DNA of 64,000 nt from Bdellovibrionales bacterium. GTDB taxonomy: Bacteria > Bdellovibrionota > Bdellovibrionia > Bdellovibrionales > JAKFYE01. Shown one piece after another: positions 24,884 to 33,784 of this stretch (its first letter is position 1; every line of letters starts with the position of its first letter). Below the pieces are notes generated by a model. The model made no database searches and was not told where the DNA came from. It saw only the letters and a list, made by a program, of their open reading frames with translations. The stretch is taken from the NCBI GenBank assembly GCA_021731045.1, contig JAKFYE010000039.1, forward strand, positions 1 through 64,000, written 5' to 3'. The translations under genes and the position numbers were made by a program.

Positions 24884-25141
24884 ATGCAGCAGCAAATGGA
24901 CGCGTCCTTATCAACCTTGGTTCTTTCTATAGGATCTTCGGCCGCAATCGCTCTTGGGCTTGCGCCCGAACCCGCTACCGGAAAAAGTATGAAAGATCTT
25001 AACATCGCAAAGTTCAACATCGACTTGTTAATGGTTTTGCAAAATAAAACAAAAAATAATTTATCTGCAGACGAAGTGCAGTTTTTATCTCGAATCATTT
25101 CGGATCTTCAAATGAAGTATCTCGAGGAGTCTAAAAAATAA
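24884..25141 (+). CDS. DUF1844 domain protein
   Basis: 85 residues, cytoplasmic, no signal peptide. Matches DUF1844 along its length: LSTLVLSIGSSAAIALGLAP, NIAKFNIDLLMVLQNKTK, LSADEVQFLSRIISDLQMKYLE (each under 23 residues in the family core). Small proteins of this family are common in Deltaproteobacteria and of unknown function. Ribosome site TGAGGAG upstream. Ends 10 bases before htrA, so the two form an operon. Confidence 0.85.
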   Translation: MQQQMDASLSTLVLSIGSSAAIALGLAPEPATGKSMKDLNIAKFNIDLLMVLQNKTKNNLSADEVQFLSRIISDLQMKYLEESKK

Positions 25142-25151
25142 GGAGTTTTAA

Positions 25152-26609
25152 ATGAGGACATCTTTGGTCTTAACGGTGACACTTGTTTTGGGAATTCTTA
25201 TTGGCCCCTATGTTTCGCAGGTCGAGTTTTTTCCGCAGGCGATTTCGGCTTCTGAAAACCCGGCTTTACGGAGTGGCGATCCTTTGCCTGAAAACATTTT
25301 TATAGAACTTGCAAAAGTCGTCAACCCGGCCGTCGTAAATGTCGCAGTTTCATTTGCAGCACGTGGTGGATATCGCGATCCTATTTTTGATCTTTTTGAA
25401 CAATTTATGGGTCCGCAAGGTCGCGGCGGTGGCCCCCAACAAAGACCCGACGCTCAAGGTCTCGGAACAGGATTTATTATCGAAAGCAATGGCTTGATCG
25501 TAACCAACAATCACGTTATTGATGGCGCCGATCTTATCAAAGTACAAATGATCAATGAGCCAGGAACGTATCACGACGCGACGGTCATTGGTCGTGATCC
25601 GCGCACTGACATCGCATTGATTAAAATTAAATCGAATAAAAAAGATTTTCCTATTTTAAAACTCGGAAGCAGCAAAGACGTACAAGTAGGTCAATGGGTG
25701 GCGGCGTTTGGAAATCCTTATGGACATACATTTAGTATGAGCAAAGGTATTATTTCGGCCATCGGGCGACAAATTCGCGAGATCAATGCGCTCCCGTTTA
25801 TTCAAACTGATGCAAGCATTAACCCCGGAAATTCTGGTGGCCCGCTCGTTAACACTCGAGGCGAAGTCATTGCCGTTAATAGCGCCATCGATGCTCGCGC
25901 TCAAGGCATCGGCTTTGCGATCCCGATAGATCACGTAAAAGATCTTATTCCGCAATTAAAAGAAAAAGGAAAAGTCGTTCGTGGTTACATCGGCGTTGGG
26001 ATTGACGAAATCAATCCGCGCGCCAAACAGGCCTTGCAACTTCCGACGATGGAAGGCGCGCTCATTATGAGCGTCGAAGACGGCAGCCCGGCTAATAAAG
26101 GAGGCATTGAGCCTTACGATGTCATCATTGAGTTCAATGGTAAAAAAGTCGACTCCGCACGAGATCTCGGAGATGCGGTGGCCGACACTAAAATCGGAAG
26201 CTCCGCTAAAGTTTCGCTCTACCGCAACGGCAAAAAACTGACGAAGCAAGTCACCGTAACAGAACCACCAGAAATGCGCCAACGCTGGAGACAAGCGCGC
26301 AAACCAACTCCTGAATCTAACCGCTCACCGATGAACGCCATTGGCCTCGATGTTATCGATTACTCCGAAAGCAAAGCCCGTGAGCTTCGCATGCCACCCA
26401 ATACGCCTAAAAAACCGATTGTGGTGGGCGTTCAAGACGGCAGTCCTGCTGCGCTTGCAGAGCTTCGCCCCGGAGATGTGATTTTAGAAGTCAACCGTGT
26501 GAAGGTTTCAACTGCTGCCGACGTTGCTAAAAATTTGCAAACAGGCTCCAATATGATTCGCGTGCAAAATGGCAATCAAGTTGGAATTGTATTTTTAAAT
26601 ATTCCGTAA
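25152..26609 (+). CDS. htrA: HtrA/DegP-type periplasmic serine protease
   Basis: 485 residues. N-terminal hydrophobic segment (about 4-20) for export or anchoring. Trypsin-like domain with triad His121 (VTNNHVID), Asp153 (RTDIALIKI) and Ser228 (NPGNSGGPL). Two PDZ domains follow (about 265-355, RGYIGVGID; and about 400-480, NAIGLDVIDY). Residues 70-105 are a Gly/Gln-rich loop as in DegP. It degrades misfolded envelope proteins. Operon with the DUF1844 gene, ribosome site AAGGAG. Confidence 0.96.
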   Translation: MRTSLVLTVTLVLGILIGPYVSQVEFFPQAISASENPALRSGDPLPENIFIELAKVVNPAVVNVAVSFAARGGYRDPIFDLFEQFMGPQGRGGGPQQRPDAQGLGTGFIIESNGLIVTNNHVIDGADLIKVQMINEPGTYHDATVIGRDPRTDIALIKIKSNKKDFPILKLGSSKDVQVGQWVAAFGNPYGHTFSMSKGIISAIGRQIREINALPFIQTDASINPGNSGGPLVNTRGEVIAVNSAIDARAQGIGFAIPIDHVKDLIPQLKEKGKVVRGYIGVGIDEINPRAKQALQLPTMEGALIMSVEDGSPANKGGIEPYDVIIEFNGKKVDSARDLGDAVADTKIGSSAKVSLYRNGKKLTKQVTVTEPPEMRQRWRQARKPTPESNRSPMNAIGLDVIDYSESKARELRMPPNTPKKPIVVGVQDGSPAALAELRPGDVILEVNRVKVSTAADVAKNLQTGSNMIRVQNGNQVGIVFLNIP

Positions 26610-26776
26610 ATAAATTGCTCGCGTCAGATCGACACGAGCCCCCATGTTTCAAAAACATACGCTTTCTTTTTTCTGTTTCATTTTGAAACAGGATTCTACT
26701 TTCGTCCTAAAGTTTTTAAAAAATTTTTCCGTTCAATGATATGAGTCACCATGTCAACAGCATGAGGAGTAGTCTT

Positions 26777-27094
26777 ATGAACATCACCGAGATCAAAGTC
26801 TTTCCCGTTAATGAGGAACGCCTGAAGGCGTACGTGTCGATTACGATCGATGCGTGCTTTGTTGTGCGCGATTTAAAAATCATAAATGGAAACAACGGAC
26901 TGTTTGTTGCCATGCCCAGTAAAAAACGCAAGGACGGACAGTTTAAAGACATTGCCCACCCTCTTAATCCCGAAACACGTGACATGATCGAAGCCGCTGT
27001 CTTTGAGGCTTACGAAAAAGAGGTAAAGTCCATGGGTGAATCTCTAGGGGGATTAGCCCGCCGTAAAAACGACGATTACGACGACGGCTACTAG
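26777..27094 (+). CDS. spoVG: SpoVG family RNA/DNA-binding regulator
   Basis: 105 residues from ATG 26777, chosen for the GAGGAG at 26764-26769 and because [11 protein letters not shown] is the usual SpoVG start. Family core is intact: [50 protein letters not shown] (adjacent blocks). SpoVG proteins bind nucleic acid and act as global regulators in several phyla. The C-terminal tail ends in an Asp-rich stretch. A hairpin (27129-27149) follows. Confidence 0.95.
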   Translation: MNITEIKVFPVNEERLKAYVSITIDACFVVRDLKIINGNNGLFVAMPSKKRKDGQFKDIAHPLNPETRDMIEAAVFEAYEKEVKSMGESLGGLARRKNDDYDDGY

Positions 27095-27128
27095 AACCTT
27101 CTTTACAAAACCCAACCCACCCAAGAAA

Positions 27129-27149
27129 CGCAATGCATCAGGCATTGCG
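27129..27149 (+). terminator. Hairpin downstream of spoVG
   Basis: CGCAATGC / GCATTGCG stem with a five-base loop, 35 bases past the stop. There is no T-run, so termination is uncertain. Confidence 0.4.
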
Positions 27150-27192
27150 AACCCACTCAATATGAGCGATTTTGTCTCCTAGCAAACCATGT

Positions 27193-27267
27193 TGGGGCGT
27201 CGTCAAGTGGTAAGACTCTGGATTTTGATTCCAGCATTCACAGGTTCGAATCCTGTCGCCCCATCCA
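27193..27267 (+). tRNA. tRNA-Gln (anticodon UUG)
   Basis: Acceptor stem TGGGGCG pairs with CGCCCCA. D arm contains CAAGTGGTAAG. Anticodon stem CTGGA/TCCAG has loop TTTTGAT, anticodon TTG. T arm CAGGTTCGAATCCTG is perfect. CCA is encoded (27265-27267). Confidence 0.96.
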
Positions 27268-27331
27268 TTTTTCCTTCTAATAAATCAGGTACCTCAGAAA
27301 AGCCCAATCGGGCTCAATAGTTATTTAATTT

Positions 27332-27403
27332 GGTTCTACGGTTCTACGGTTCTACGGTTCTACGGTTCTACGGTTCTACGGTTCTACGGTTCTACGGTTC
27401 TAA
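27332..27403 (+). repeat. Tandem octamer repeat GGTTCTAC x 9
   Basis: Eight perfect GGTTCTAC units and a ninth ending in A, without interruption. The array abuts the ribosome site AAGGAGG (27402-27408) of the gene starting at 27413. Arrays of this kind change unit number by slippage and can act as expression switches. Confidence 0.95.
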
Positions 27404-27412
27404 GGAGGTTTT

Positions 27413-27601
27413 ATGTACAATTTATTGATTAAATTATTTATCGCCGCTGCTTTGCTGGAACTCGGGATGAGTGTTTCCAGTTTCGATGATTGCCCATCAC
27501 GGGCTTGTCTTGCCCGCATTGATCGGGCTTCTCGGAAGGTTCTCAAGATCGACTGGAAGCCTATTTCTGTGTTCCCTAGAGAGGCAAAAAGGTTTCGATA
27601 G
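27413..27601 (+). CDS. Small exported or membrane protein behind the octamer array
   Basis: 62 residues. An optimal AAGGAGG lies 4 bases before ATG 27413, which supports a real gene. The N-terminus (MYNLLIKLFIAAALLELGMS) is a signal peptide or membrane anchor. The rest is basic and has two Cys (DDCPSRACLARI) that could pair. No family recognised. The upstream spacing array may alter its transcription. A hairpin at 27632-27660 ends it. Confidence 0.6.
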   Translation: MYNLLIKLFIAAALLELGMSVSSFDDCPSRACLARIDRASRKVLKIDWKPISVFPREAKRFR

Positions 27602-27631
27602 GATCGAACGGTCATTTTTTAAGAAGTAATT

Positions 27632-27660
27632 GAGGCATTTCTCTGACAAAGGAATGCCTC
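27632..27660. terminator. Hairpin between convergent genes
   Basis: GAGGCATT / AATGCCTC stem. It sits between the small plus-strand gene and the minus-strand antiporter gene, so it may serve both. Confidence 0.5.
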
Positions 27661-27667
27661 TCAACAT

Positions 27668-28933
27668 TTAAAAATAGAAACAAATTGCTGCAATAATAGT
27701 CGGTACTAATGCGGCCAAGAAAAGACGGAAAGGACTAATTCCCTCATCTCCAAAACAGCTATTTAGTATTCCATAACCTGCTGGATTAGGCGCGTTTGCA
27801 ATGATCGTCAACCCACCGCCCACTACGCTACCCGCAACAAGCGCATACTTTGAGGCCTCAGTGATAGTAGGCACTTGCGAGCCGAGATAAGTAAGGGCGG
27901 CATTGTCCGTAAAGGCCGTGAGACCGATGGCTCCCAAATAAAGCATTGAAGAAGACATACTGCCCAATAAAGGCTCAAGCCACCATCGTTGAGGGGCTCC
28001 TAAAATTATCAACCCTCCAAGAAAGAATGAAACAAGCAAACCTTCTTTTATTTTTAACTCGTCTTGATATTCTTTTGTGACATTCGCTAGCCCTAAGAAA
28101 AACAAAAACAGTAATATAAATGCCGAAATATAGTGTGAATATAAAACAATTAGAAACAGCATGATAAGATGAACTAATATAATCCATGATGGGATCATTT
28201 CAGTTTTTATCTTAGTTATTGGAATTTGTGCGAGCTCTCTTCGAAAAACAAATGCTGTTAATACCGTAGATGCGCAAACAGCAACGAGTGCCTTCCAACC
28301 AAAATTAGCCAGCATAAAAGAAATGTCCCAATTCCATTTGCTTGCAACCATCAATACAGGGGGAGCAGCATATGGCGTCAGTGTGCCCCCAATAGATACG
28401 TTTACAAAGAGAAGTCCAATTGTCGCATATTTAAGTCGCGTAGAAATACTCTGGCTATACAGCCTTTCTAACAATAACAAAGCGGTTACAGTCATAGCTG
28501 CGGGTTCAGTAATAAAACTCCCCAGGAGCGGGCCCAGAATAAGAGTCGCCACAAAAAAAGAAATACTCTTATTTAATGGCAATAACTTAGCGACTAAATC
28601 TATGGTTTTACCCGCGAGTATCAATAGTGGCTTACTTGCACAAACAACCATAATAACAAAAACAAAAGCTGGCTCCGTAAAATTTCTGTCTTCCAAGTAA
28701 TGTAGAGCATTTTGTGATCCTTTGGTAATACCTAACAATAAAAGATAAATTCCCGACCAAATTCCAAAAACCACTTCAATTTCACCCAGTAAATGAAATA
28801 GGTTTTCCAAAACTGATCCTGATGGAAACTTTGAAGCTAGATGTTGAAATTTTTTAACAAGAAAAGTGTGCAAAACTGCTAATCCAAAACATGCTGTCGC
28901 CAAGATATTTTCTATGCCTACAGTTTCTATCAC
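27668..28933 (-). CDS. Putative Na+/H+ antiporter (ArsB/NhaD-like ion transporter)
   Basis: 421 residues with about 11 membrane segments. Motifs FITEPAAMTVTALLLLE, SIGGTLTPYAAPPVLMV and GGGLTIIANAPNPAGYGIL (three blocks) are typical of the putative Na+/H+ antiporter family related to ArsB/NhaD. The conserved GGxLT and ANAPNP helix breaks near both repeats suggest an inverted-repeat transporter fold. Likely exchanges cations across the inner membrane. Its start overlaps the stop of the 63-residue gene upstream by 4 bases. Confidence 0.85.
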   Translation of the reverse strand: MIETVGIENILATACFGLAVLHTFLVKKFQHLASKFPSGSVLENLFHLLGEIEVVFGIWSGIYLLLLGITKGSQNALHYLEDRNFTEPAFVFVIMVVCASKPLLILAGKTIDLVAKLLPLNKSISFFVATLILGPLLGSFITEPAAMTVTALLLLERLYSQSISTRLKYATIGLLFVNVSIGGTLTPYAAPPVLMVASKWNWDISFMLANFGWKALVAVCASTVLTAFVFRRELAQIPITKIKTEMIPSWIILVHLIMLFLIVLYSHYISAFILLFLFFLGLANVTKEYQDELKIKEGLLVSFFLGGLIILGAPQRWWLEPLLGSMSSSMLYLGAIGLTAFTDNAALTYLGSQVPTITEASKYALVAGSVVGGGLTIIANAPNPAGYGILNSCFGDEGISPFRLFLAALVPTIIAAICFYF

Positions 28934-29121
28934 TTTTTCTTCTCCTTAAAATATATGGAGATAAAGCCGAGAATTATACCTACCGGAATTAAAACTGATA
29001 ACACTTCAGTTAATTTCGAACTTCCTTCTTGAGCAAAGGCAAATTCCGATGCGAATAAAAACATAAGAATAAAAAAGAAAATAATTAGAGATAGCCTGAT
29101 ATGTTTGTTTTTGAAGTTCAT
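28930..29121 (-). CDS. Small two-helix membrane protein upstream of the antiporter
   Basis: 63 residues: signal-like helix (LIIFFFILMFLFASEFAFA), a short polar stretch, then a second membrane helix (VLIPVGIILGFISIYF) and a Lys-rich end. The 4-base overlap with the antiporter gene suggests coupled translation and a role as a small accessory subunit. No family recognised. Its start lies just after an inverted repeat at 29123-29146. Confidence 0.6.
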   Translation of the reverse strand: MNFKNKHIRLSLIIFFFILMFLFASEFAFAQEGSSKLTEVLSVLIPVGIILGFISIYFKEKKK

Positions 29122-29122
29122 A

Positions 29123-29146
29123 GGTCACCATTGTGCAATGGCGACC
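29123..29146. promoter_or_regulatory. Inverted repeat overlapping the ribosome site of the small membrane gene
   Basis: GGTC, one mismatch, CCATTG, TG, CAATGG, one mismatch, GACC. On the minus strand the GGTGACC arm lies 1-8 bases before ATG 29121. The hairpin could hide the ribosome site or be an operator. Confidence 0.5.
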
Positions 29147-29235
29147 CTACCACTGGAAAACTTCCACTTACTCATTATAAGTAGAACCCGTTCTGCTCTT
29201 AAAGATTAAGACCTCTTGCCGATAATGTCACATTG

Positions 29236-29814
29236 TTATTTCCATTCTGGTCTATCGCTTTCATTTTCTCGAACTAAATGTCTAACAACATCATCAAACC
29301 CATTCTGATAGTGCTTACGCTGTCTTGAGTAACTTGGCCCCTTTAAAATAATTGTTTCCATAAATTCGAATAGAGGTTCGTATGCACACGACTTTATAAT
29401 AGATTCCATAGATCTCCGCATCTCTTGCCATACCTCCAAAAAAGGCACCGACTTCCCAGCTAAATCTTTAATGAGATCACATTGGACACCATGCCTTGAG
29501 GCCCGCCACTTATTTTCTCTCAATATCCATTCAGGCGGCGGCGAAAATCTCCTGCCAGCACTTAATTCACGATCAATAAATATAGCCATGCAATGAACGA
29601 GGGCAACTATCGCCTCAACCTCTTTTATTGTTGGAGGGCAATCAGCGATTCGAACCTCAATAGTTCCGTATTCAATATTGGGCCGAATGTCCCACCATAA
29701 ATCTTTAATTGATGAAATTGATTTTAAGTGTTCTGTTGAAAGCAGTCCCTGTGCCTTGTCTTTTAAAGAATTGTGTTGAGAGTGCATCTCCGTGGCCCTC
29801 TGAGGAAAAGCCAC
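29236..29814 (-). pseudogene. C-terminal remnant of a YbdK-type carboxylate-amine ligase (GCS2 family)
   Basis: The 192-residue frame matches the C-terminal half of the GCS2/YbdK family: DLWWDIRPNIEYGTIEVRI, ENKWRASRHGVQCDL, and the Ser-Arg-Gln end segment. Full-length enzymes are about 370 residues; the N-terminal ATP-binding half is missing and not found upstream in any frame. No good ribosome site lies before the frame. It is therefore probably a decayed gene rather than an active ligase. The frame itself is intact, so a short product cannot be ruled out. Confidence 0.75.
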
Positions 29815-30328
29815 TTACAATCGTTGAGTCCGTTGATTTCAAATCCTTCTTGAAAGATTCACCTGGGCCCGATTACAGAAACAATCGACTCAAAGCCCAC
29901 TAAAATTTTCTGCGTTCAGCGCCATTTGAAGAGTTAGCTAAGTACCGCGCGCAATTCTGCTGTCTCTCTCACGATTTTAAGAACAATTCGAATCCTAGTT
30001 TCTGCCGACAATAATCCACTTGTTTGAGCAAGTTTCTCCGAATTCAAAAGTATAGCAGTCCCGACCGAGTCAGATTTTGGACTCGGTCGAAACTCTTTTT
30101 TCATGATGGGCCTGAGTCCTGCGCTTTTATGGGCACAGGCTTCCACTCACAACTCACAATTTTTTTGCCGCCGCTGCGCTACTTCTGCCCGACTTACCTT
30201 ATGCGGGACTTATCACTTTTGCGCAGGTTTATTGTCGATAGCCTCACGCTACCAGGTCGTGGCGTTCCGCTCGAGTCTTCTGGCCTTCGTTTCTCGAGTG
30301 GCCGTTGCGTATGATATCCGTCTCTTCC
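29815..30328. other. Gene-poor stretch between the ligase remnant and marR
   Basis: No convincing gene. A 56-codon minus-strand frame (29934-30104, start MKKEFRPSPK) has a weak AGG upstream and might be a small gene. A strong hairpin GACCGAGTC / GACTCGGTC lies at 30063-30088. The rest looks like degraded sequence, consistent with loss of the first half of the ligase gene or an old rearrangement. Confidence 0.4.
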
Positions 30329-30772
30329 TTAAAATCTACCGATGAGCCCCGGCGAGTGTCGTCTCTCTTTCGGGCGAGTACCCGATGCTTTTATTTCACG
30401 GTCCACTATATTCAATAGATCATCAATCTGACTCTCAAATAGTCCTAATGCTTTGTTGCCTTTCGAAGTTAGACTAAGAATTTTCTTTCTTGAATCCTTA
30501 AGGTCTTCACCTACAAATATTAATCCTCTTTTCGAAAGTCTTTTTGTACTTTGAGTAAGCGTACTAGGATGCATCCCCACGGCTCGAGCAAGTAGAAGTG
30601 GGGATGTTGCAGGCATGTCGCGCAAAGTATTTAAAAAATGATATTGAACTAAACTTATGCCTAATCTTTGCTCTACTAATTTATTCAAATTATGAAATTT
30701 CAGGCTCATCATCACTAGGCGTCTAACCGAATTTTGCGTATTATTTTCGGATTCAGCTATCACTTTTTGCAT
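30329..30772 (-). CDS. MarR family transcriptional regulator of the trehalose module
   Basis: 147 residues. Winged helix-turn-helix of the MarR type: LGISLVQYHFLNTLRD, LARAVGMHPSTLTQSTKRLSKRGLI (recognition helix), then the wing DLKDSRKKILSLTSKG. No Cys or obvious ligand site is visible. The start overlaps the otsB stop by 13 bases, so it is the last gene of otsA-otsB-marR. The palindrome at 33785-33806 upstream of otsA is the likely operator, giving autoregulation. Ligand unknown. Confidence 0.9.
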   Translation of the reverse strand: MQKVIAESENNTQNSVRRLVMMSLKFHNLNKLVEQRLGISLVQYHFLNTLRDMPATSPLLLARAVGMHPSTLTQSTKRLSKRGLIFVGEDLKDSRKKILSLTSKGNKALGLFESQIDDLLNIVDREIKASGTRPKERRHSPGLIGRF

Positions 30773-31530
30773 AGTCTTACCTGCTCAACTAACAATTTTG
30801 TTAAAGCATTAATCTCACTTTGTCTTCGTATATAAAATTGAGCTTGGGAGGAGTTCTTTTGACCAACCCGCACCGAAATAATTTTTCCATCTGGGATAGA
30901 AAAAACATCTTCATCTGTATCATCATCACCTATATAAAAGGCACATTTCAAATTTAGCTTTTTCATTGTCTCAAGTAATGCTGCTCCTTTATGTGGAGCT
31001 CCTGTAGGAACTAAATTAATTACTGATTTTCCAAGAATAATTCGAGGCGACGGATCTAGCATTGCAATTTTTTTAAATAGACTTGCTCTTGCCTTCTTTT
31101 TATTTCTCGAACCTCTATAATGAATCGCCAAAGAGTAAGTTTTGTCTTCGATAAACACGCCGCTATCTGACTTTAGATCGTTCCAATTCTCTTCAAGATT
31201 GAATTTCCAAAGCGTACATAATTTCCCTGCTTGAAGAATTGATTTCGTGCGTGTCGATAGGCCTTCTAAACCATGGTTACCAATCAATTGGCATGGAATT
31301 TCGTTAACCTTGTCTTTGAGATCCTTGAGAGATCTGCCTGATATTATGGCTACAGGGGTTAACTTTGCTAGCTCCCGAATAAGCTCCATAGTTTTCGTTG
31401 GCATAGCAGCAGCATCTGGACTTCCAACGATTGGAGAAAGCGTTCCGTCAAAATCAAAAGCGTAAAGTGTTTTCGTAAAACTCAAAGATTCAAGAACTTG
31501 AACTCCCGTAGACGTAAACAGATACTTCAT
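30760..31530 (-). CDS. otsB: Trehalose-6-phosphate phosphatase
   Basis: 256 residues, HAD superfamily. Motif I YAFDFDGTLSP (Asp25, Asp27), motif II VAIISGRSL, and motif IV GDDDTDEDVF. The GNHGLE and LVPTGAPHKGAAL (family: KPxxxxKG) segments are as in OtsB. It dephosphorylates trehalose-6-phosphate to trehalose in the cytoplasm. Overlaps otsA by 4 bases. A paralog sits at 37478-38269. Confidence 0.94.
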   Translation of the reverse strand: MKYLFTSTGVQVLESLSFTKTLYAFDFDGTLSPIVGSPDAAAMPTKTMELIRELAKLTPVAIISGRSLKDLKDKVNEIPCQLIGNHGLEGLSTRTKSILQAGKLCTLWKFNLEENWNDLKSDSGVFIEDKTYSLAIHYRGSRNKKKARASLFKKIAMLDPSPRIILGKSVINLVPTGAPHKGAALLETMKKLNLKCAFYIGDDDTDEDVFSIPDGKIISVRVGQKNSSQAQFYIRRQSEINALTKLLVEQVRLCKK

Positions 31531-33773
31531 ATTGAAAAATTCCCTTGATGAGAACTCTGTGATTCTCTGATGCGGCCTCTCAAACGAGCGCGCTCTTTCA
31601 TCCGCGCAGCATCCTTCAACATTCGCGCAGCCCAGCGGTAAACATTAAACTCCTGGACCAAACTTCTCATACTACGCATACGCGCTTTCTGTTCACTATC
31701 TGGCATAGTCAGAGCTATTTGCAGTGCATTTGCACATTGTGCAATATTGTAGGGGTTTACTATTAAGGCCTCAGGCAATTCACGCGAGGCTCCGGTAAAT
31801 TGGCTTAGTATCAAAACACCCTTGTTGTCGTCCCGGGCAGAAATAAATTCTTTCGCAACCAAATTCATTCCGTCATGCAGACTTGTCACCATACAAATAT
31901 CCGCCGCCCTATAATATTCAAATACTTGTTGGGGAGTATGATGCTCAACTTTAAGATAGATCGGCTGGTATCCATCCTTTCCATAACGAGTATTAATTTT
32001 TTGTGCAAGAGCTCGAACTTCGCTCTCAAAGTTCTGATACTGTTCGATACTACTTCTAGAAGGTGCGGCAATTTGAATAAAAGTAAAACGCCCTATCCAT
32101 TCGGGAAACTTCTCCAATAATTTTTCGACGGCTAAAAATCTCTCGAGGATTCCCTTGGTGTAATCCATACGGTCAATGCCTATTCCTAAAAGTATATTCT
32201 CAGGCAAATTATTGACCCTTCGAATTTCCGTTCTGGTTTCTAGAATAGATTTTTGATCTTTGCTCCATCGACTAGGCCACTCAATGGAAATCGGATATTC
32301 TTTTACCGCTGTTAATTTGCCACCATAAGATACCGTGGATGTTTCGTTATCAATTCGGGCTTCCAAAAACCTATCTACTGTGTCTAAAAAATTATTGCAG
32401 TGAAACCTTGTGTGAAAGCCCATAATGCTGCTTCCAAGTAGTCCGTGTAAAATTTCTTCTCTCCAAGGACAGATTCCAAAAGCTTCTGGATTCGGCCACG
32501 GTATGTGCCAAAAAGAAATAATAGTCGCTTTCGGTAGTTTTTCACGCACCATGCGTGGCAGCAGAGCTAAATGATAATCCTGAATTAAAATAACAGGATC
32601 TTCAGTTTTTGCTTCTTCCAAAACAACAGCTGCGAATTTTTCATTAACTTTGACGTAATAGTCCCAATCTTCAACACGAAAAATCGGGCGCGTATGTGCA
32701 ATATGACAAAGTGGCCATAGCCCTTCATTAGAAAATCCGTAGTAATAGCCAGCTTCTTCCTCTTTACTTAACCACACTCGACGAATGGCGTATGCAGGTT
32801 CTTCTGGAGGCACTAGGACACGATCATGCTTATCAACCACACTTCGATCAGCAGTTCCACTGCCATGAGCTATCCAAGTTCCCGAACACGCTCGCATGAT
32901 TGGTTCCAACGCGGTAACAAGGCCACTTGCCGGAACCTGAACTTCAATTTTATTATTCTTTTGTAAATGAATATAAGGTTCACGATTTGACACAATTAGA
33001 ACTTCTTCTCCGATGAGCTCTTCCTTAAGAATCTTTTTTAATGACGCCGCTGTCCATAGCGCATGACTTTCGTCTTTGGAAGTACGGTTAAGCTCCAGAT
33101 CGCGAACTAGATCTCTCAAATCTTTTGCGAGAGGCAACAACTCGGGACGTGAAAATTGACTCCTCGGATCGAGTACACCCTCACCTCGAAGAAGCGTTCT
33201 CATTCCGCTTACCCAGCCTCTCCAACTTAAATGCGCTAAAAGAACAGTAACCAACGAAATCACGATAGCCAAAGCAACAAATAAATATAAAACGTATTTT
33301 CGTGTGTCCGCTCCACGTCTAGTAATAAAACTCATGTCGTGAACCAATATTAGTCGTCCTATCGCCTTTCCCTTGTAATCGATAGGGTGAGCCGCAATAT
33401 GAATTGACCCCTTTTCCAAGGGCAATACGGTGCTATTGGTCGCATTCGTCAAAAGATCAGAATTACAATTAAAATCTTTCAGAAACGTGTCGGTTTGATA
33501 TTGAAGGACGCCATTTAAATCACAAAAGCCAATTGCAAATAGTCTTTCATCTTGAACAACACTTTTAAAAAAAATTAATATTTTGGCTTTCGAATTAGCA
33601 TTTATTAATTCGGAGAGAGGCTCTTCCATTGTATTTGTCACGAGTCTTGATCTTATATCCAAATCGCGTATAAACCATCGCATTGTGAATGTATCTACGA
33701 TTGGTAAGGTGACATAAGAAAGTATTGCCAAAACAAAAACCAAAGGTAACACGAATCGAATAGATAGTTTCAT
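31527..33773 (-). CDS. otsA: Trehalose-6-phosphate synthase with N-terminal membrane sensor region
   Basis: 748 residues. Residues about 257-735 form a GT20 trehalose-6-phosphate synthase (SNREPY, GTWIAHGSG, IQDYHLALLP, FWHIPWP, GIDRMDYTKG, SLHDGMNLVAKEF). This joins UDP-glucose and glucose-6-phosphate. Uniquely, the enzyme is preceded by a membrane segment (about 5-25), a periplasmic region of about 130 residues (36-155) and a second segment (about 160-183), then a HAMP-like linker. The plan is that of a sensory receptor, so membrane-controlled synthesis is possible. Normal OtsA proteins are about 450-500 residues and soluble. Confidence 0.93.
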   Translation of the reverse strand: MKLSIRFVLPLVFVLAILSYVTLPIVDTFTMRWFIRDLDIRSRLVTNTMEEPLSELINANSKAKILIFFKSVVQDERLFAIGFCDLNGVLQYQTDTFLKDFNCNSDLLTNATNSTVLPLEKGSIHIAAHPIDYKGKAIGRLILVHDMSFITRRGADTRKYVLYLFVALAIVISLVTVLLAHLSWRGWVSGMRTLLRGEGVLDPRSQFSRPELLPLAKDLRDLVRDLELNRTSKDESHALWTAASLKKILKEELIGEEVLIVSNREPYIHLQKNNKIEVQVPASGLVTALEPIMRACSGTWIAHGSGTADRSVVDKHDRVLVPPEEPAYAIRRVWLSKEEEAGYYYGFSNEGLWPLCHIAHTRPIFRVEDWDYYVKVNEKFAAVVLEEAKTEDPVILIQDYHLALLPRMVREKLPKATIISFWHIPWPNPEAFGICPWREEILHGLLGSSIMGFHTRFHCNNFLDTVDRFLEARIDNETSTVSYGGKLTAVKEYPISIEWPSRWSKDQKSILETRTEIRRVNNLPENILLGIGIDRMDYTKGILERFLAVEKLLEKFPEWIGRFTFIQIAAPSRSSIEQYQNFESEVRALAQKINTRYGKDGYQPIYLKVEHHTPQQVFEYYRAADICMVTSLHDGMNLVAKEFISARDDNKGVLILSQFTGASRELPEALIVNPYNIAQCANALQIALTMPDSEQKARMRSMRSLVQEFNVYRWAARMLKDAARMKERARLRGRIRESQSSHQGNFSI

Positions 33774-33784
33774 GATTTACACAG

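Noticed and set aside
27332-27403. Octamer array considered as a CRISPR
   Set aside because: Units are contiguous with no spacers and only 8 bases long.
30024-30345. Two plus-strand frames in the gap before marR
   Set aside because: Different frames over the same bases, no ribosome site, Cys/Arg-rich composition typical of chance frames.
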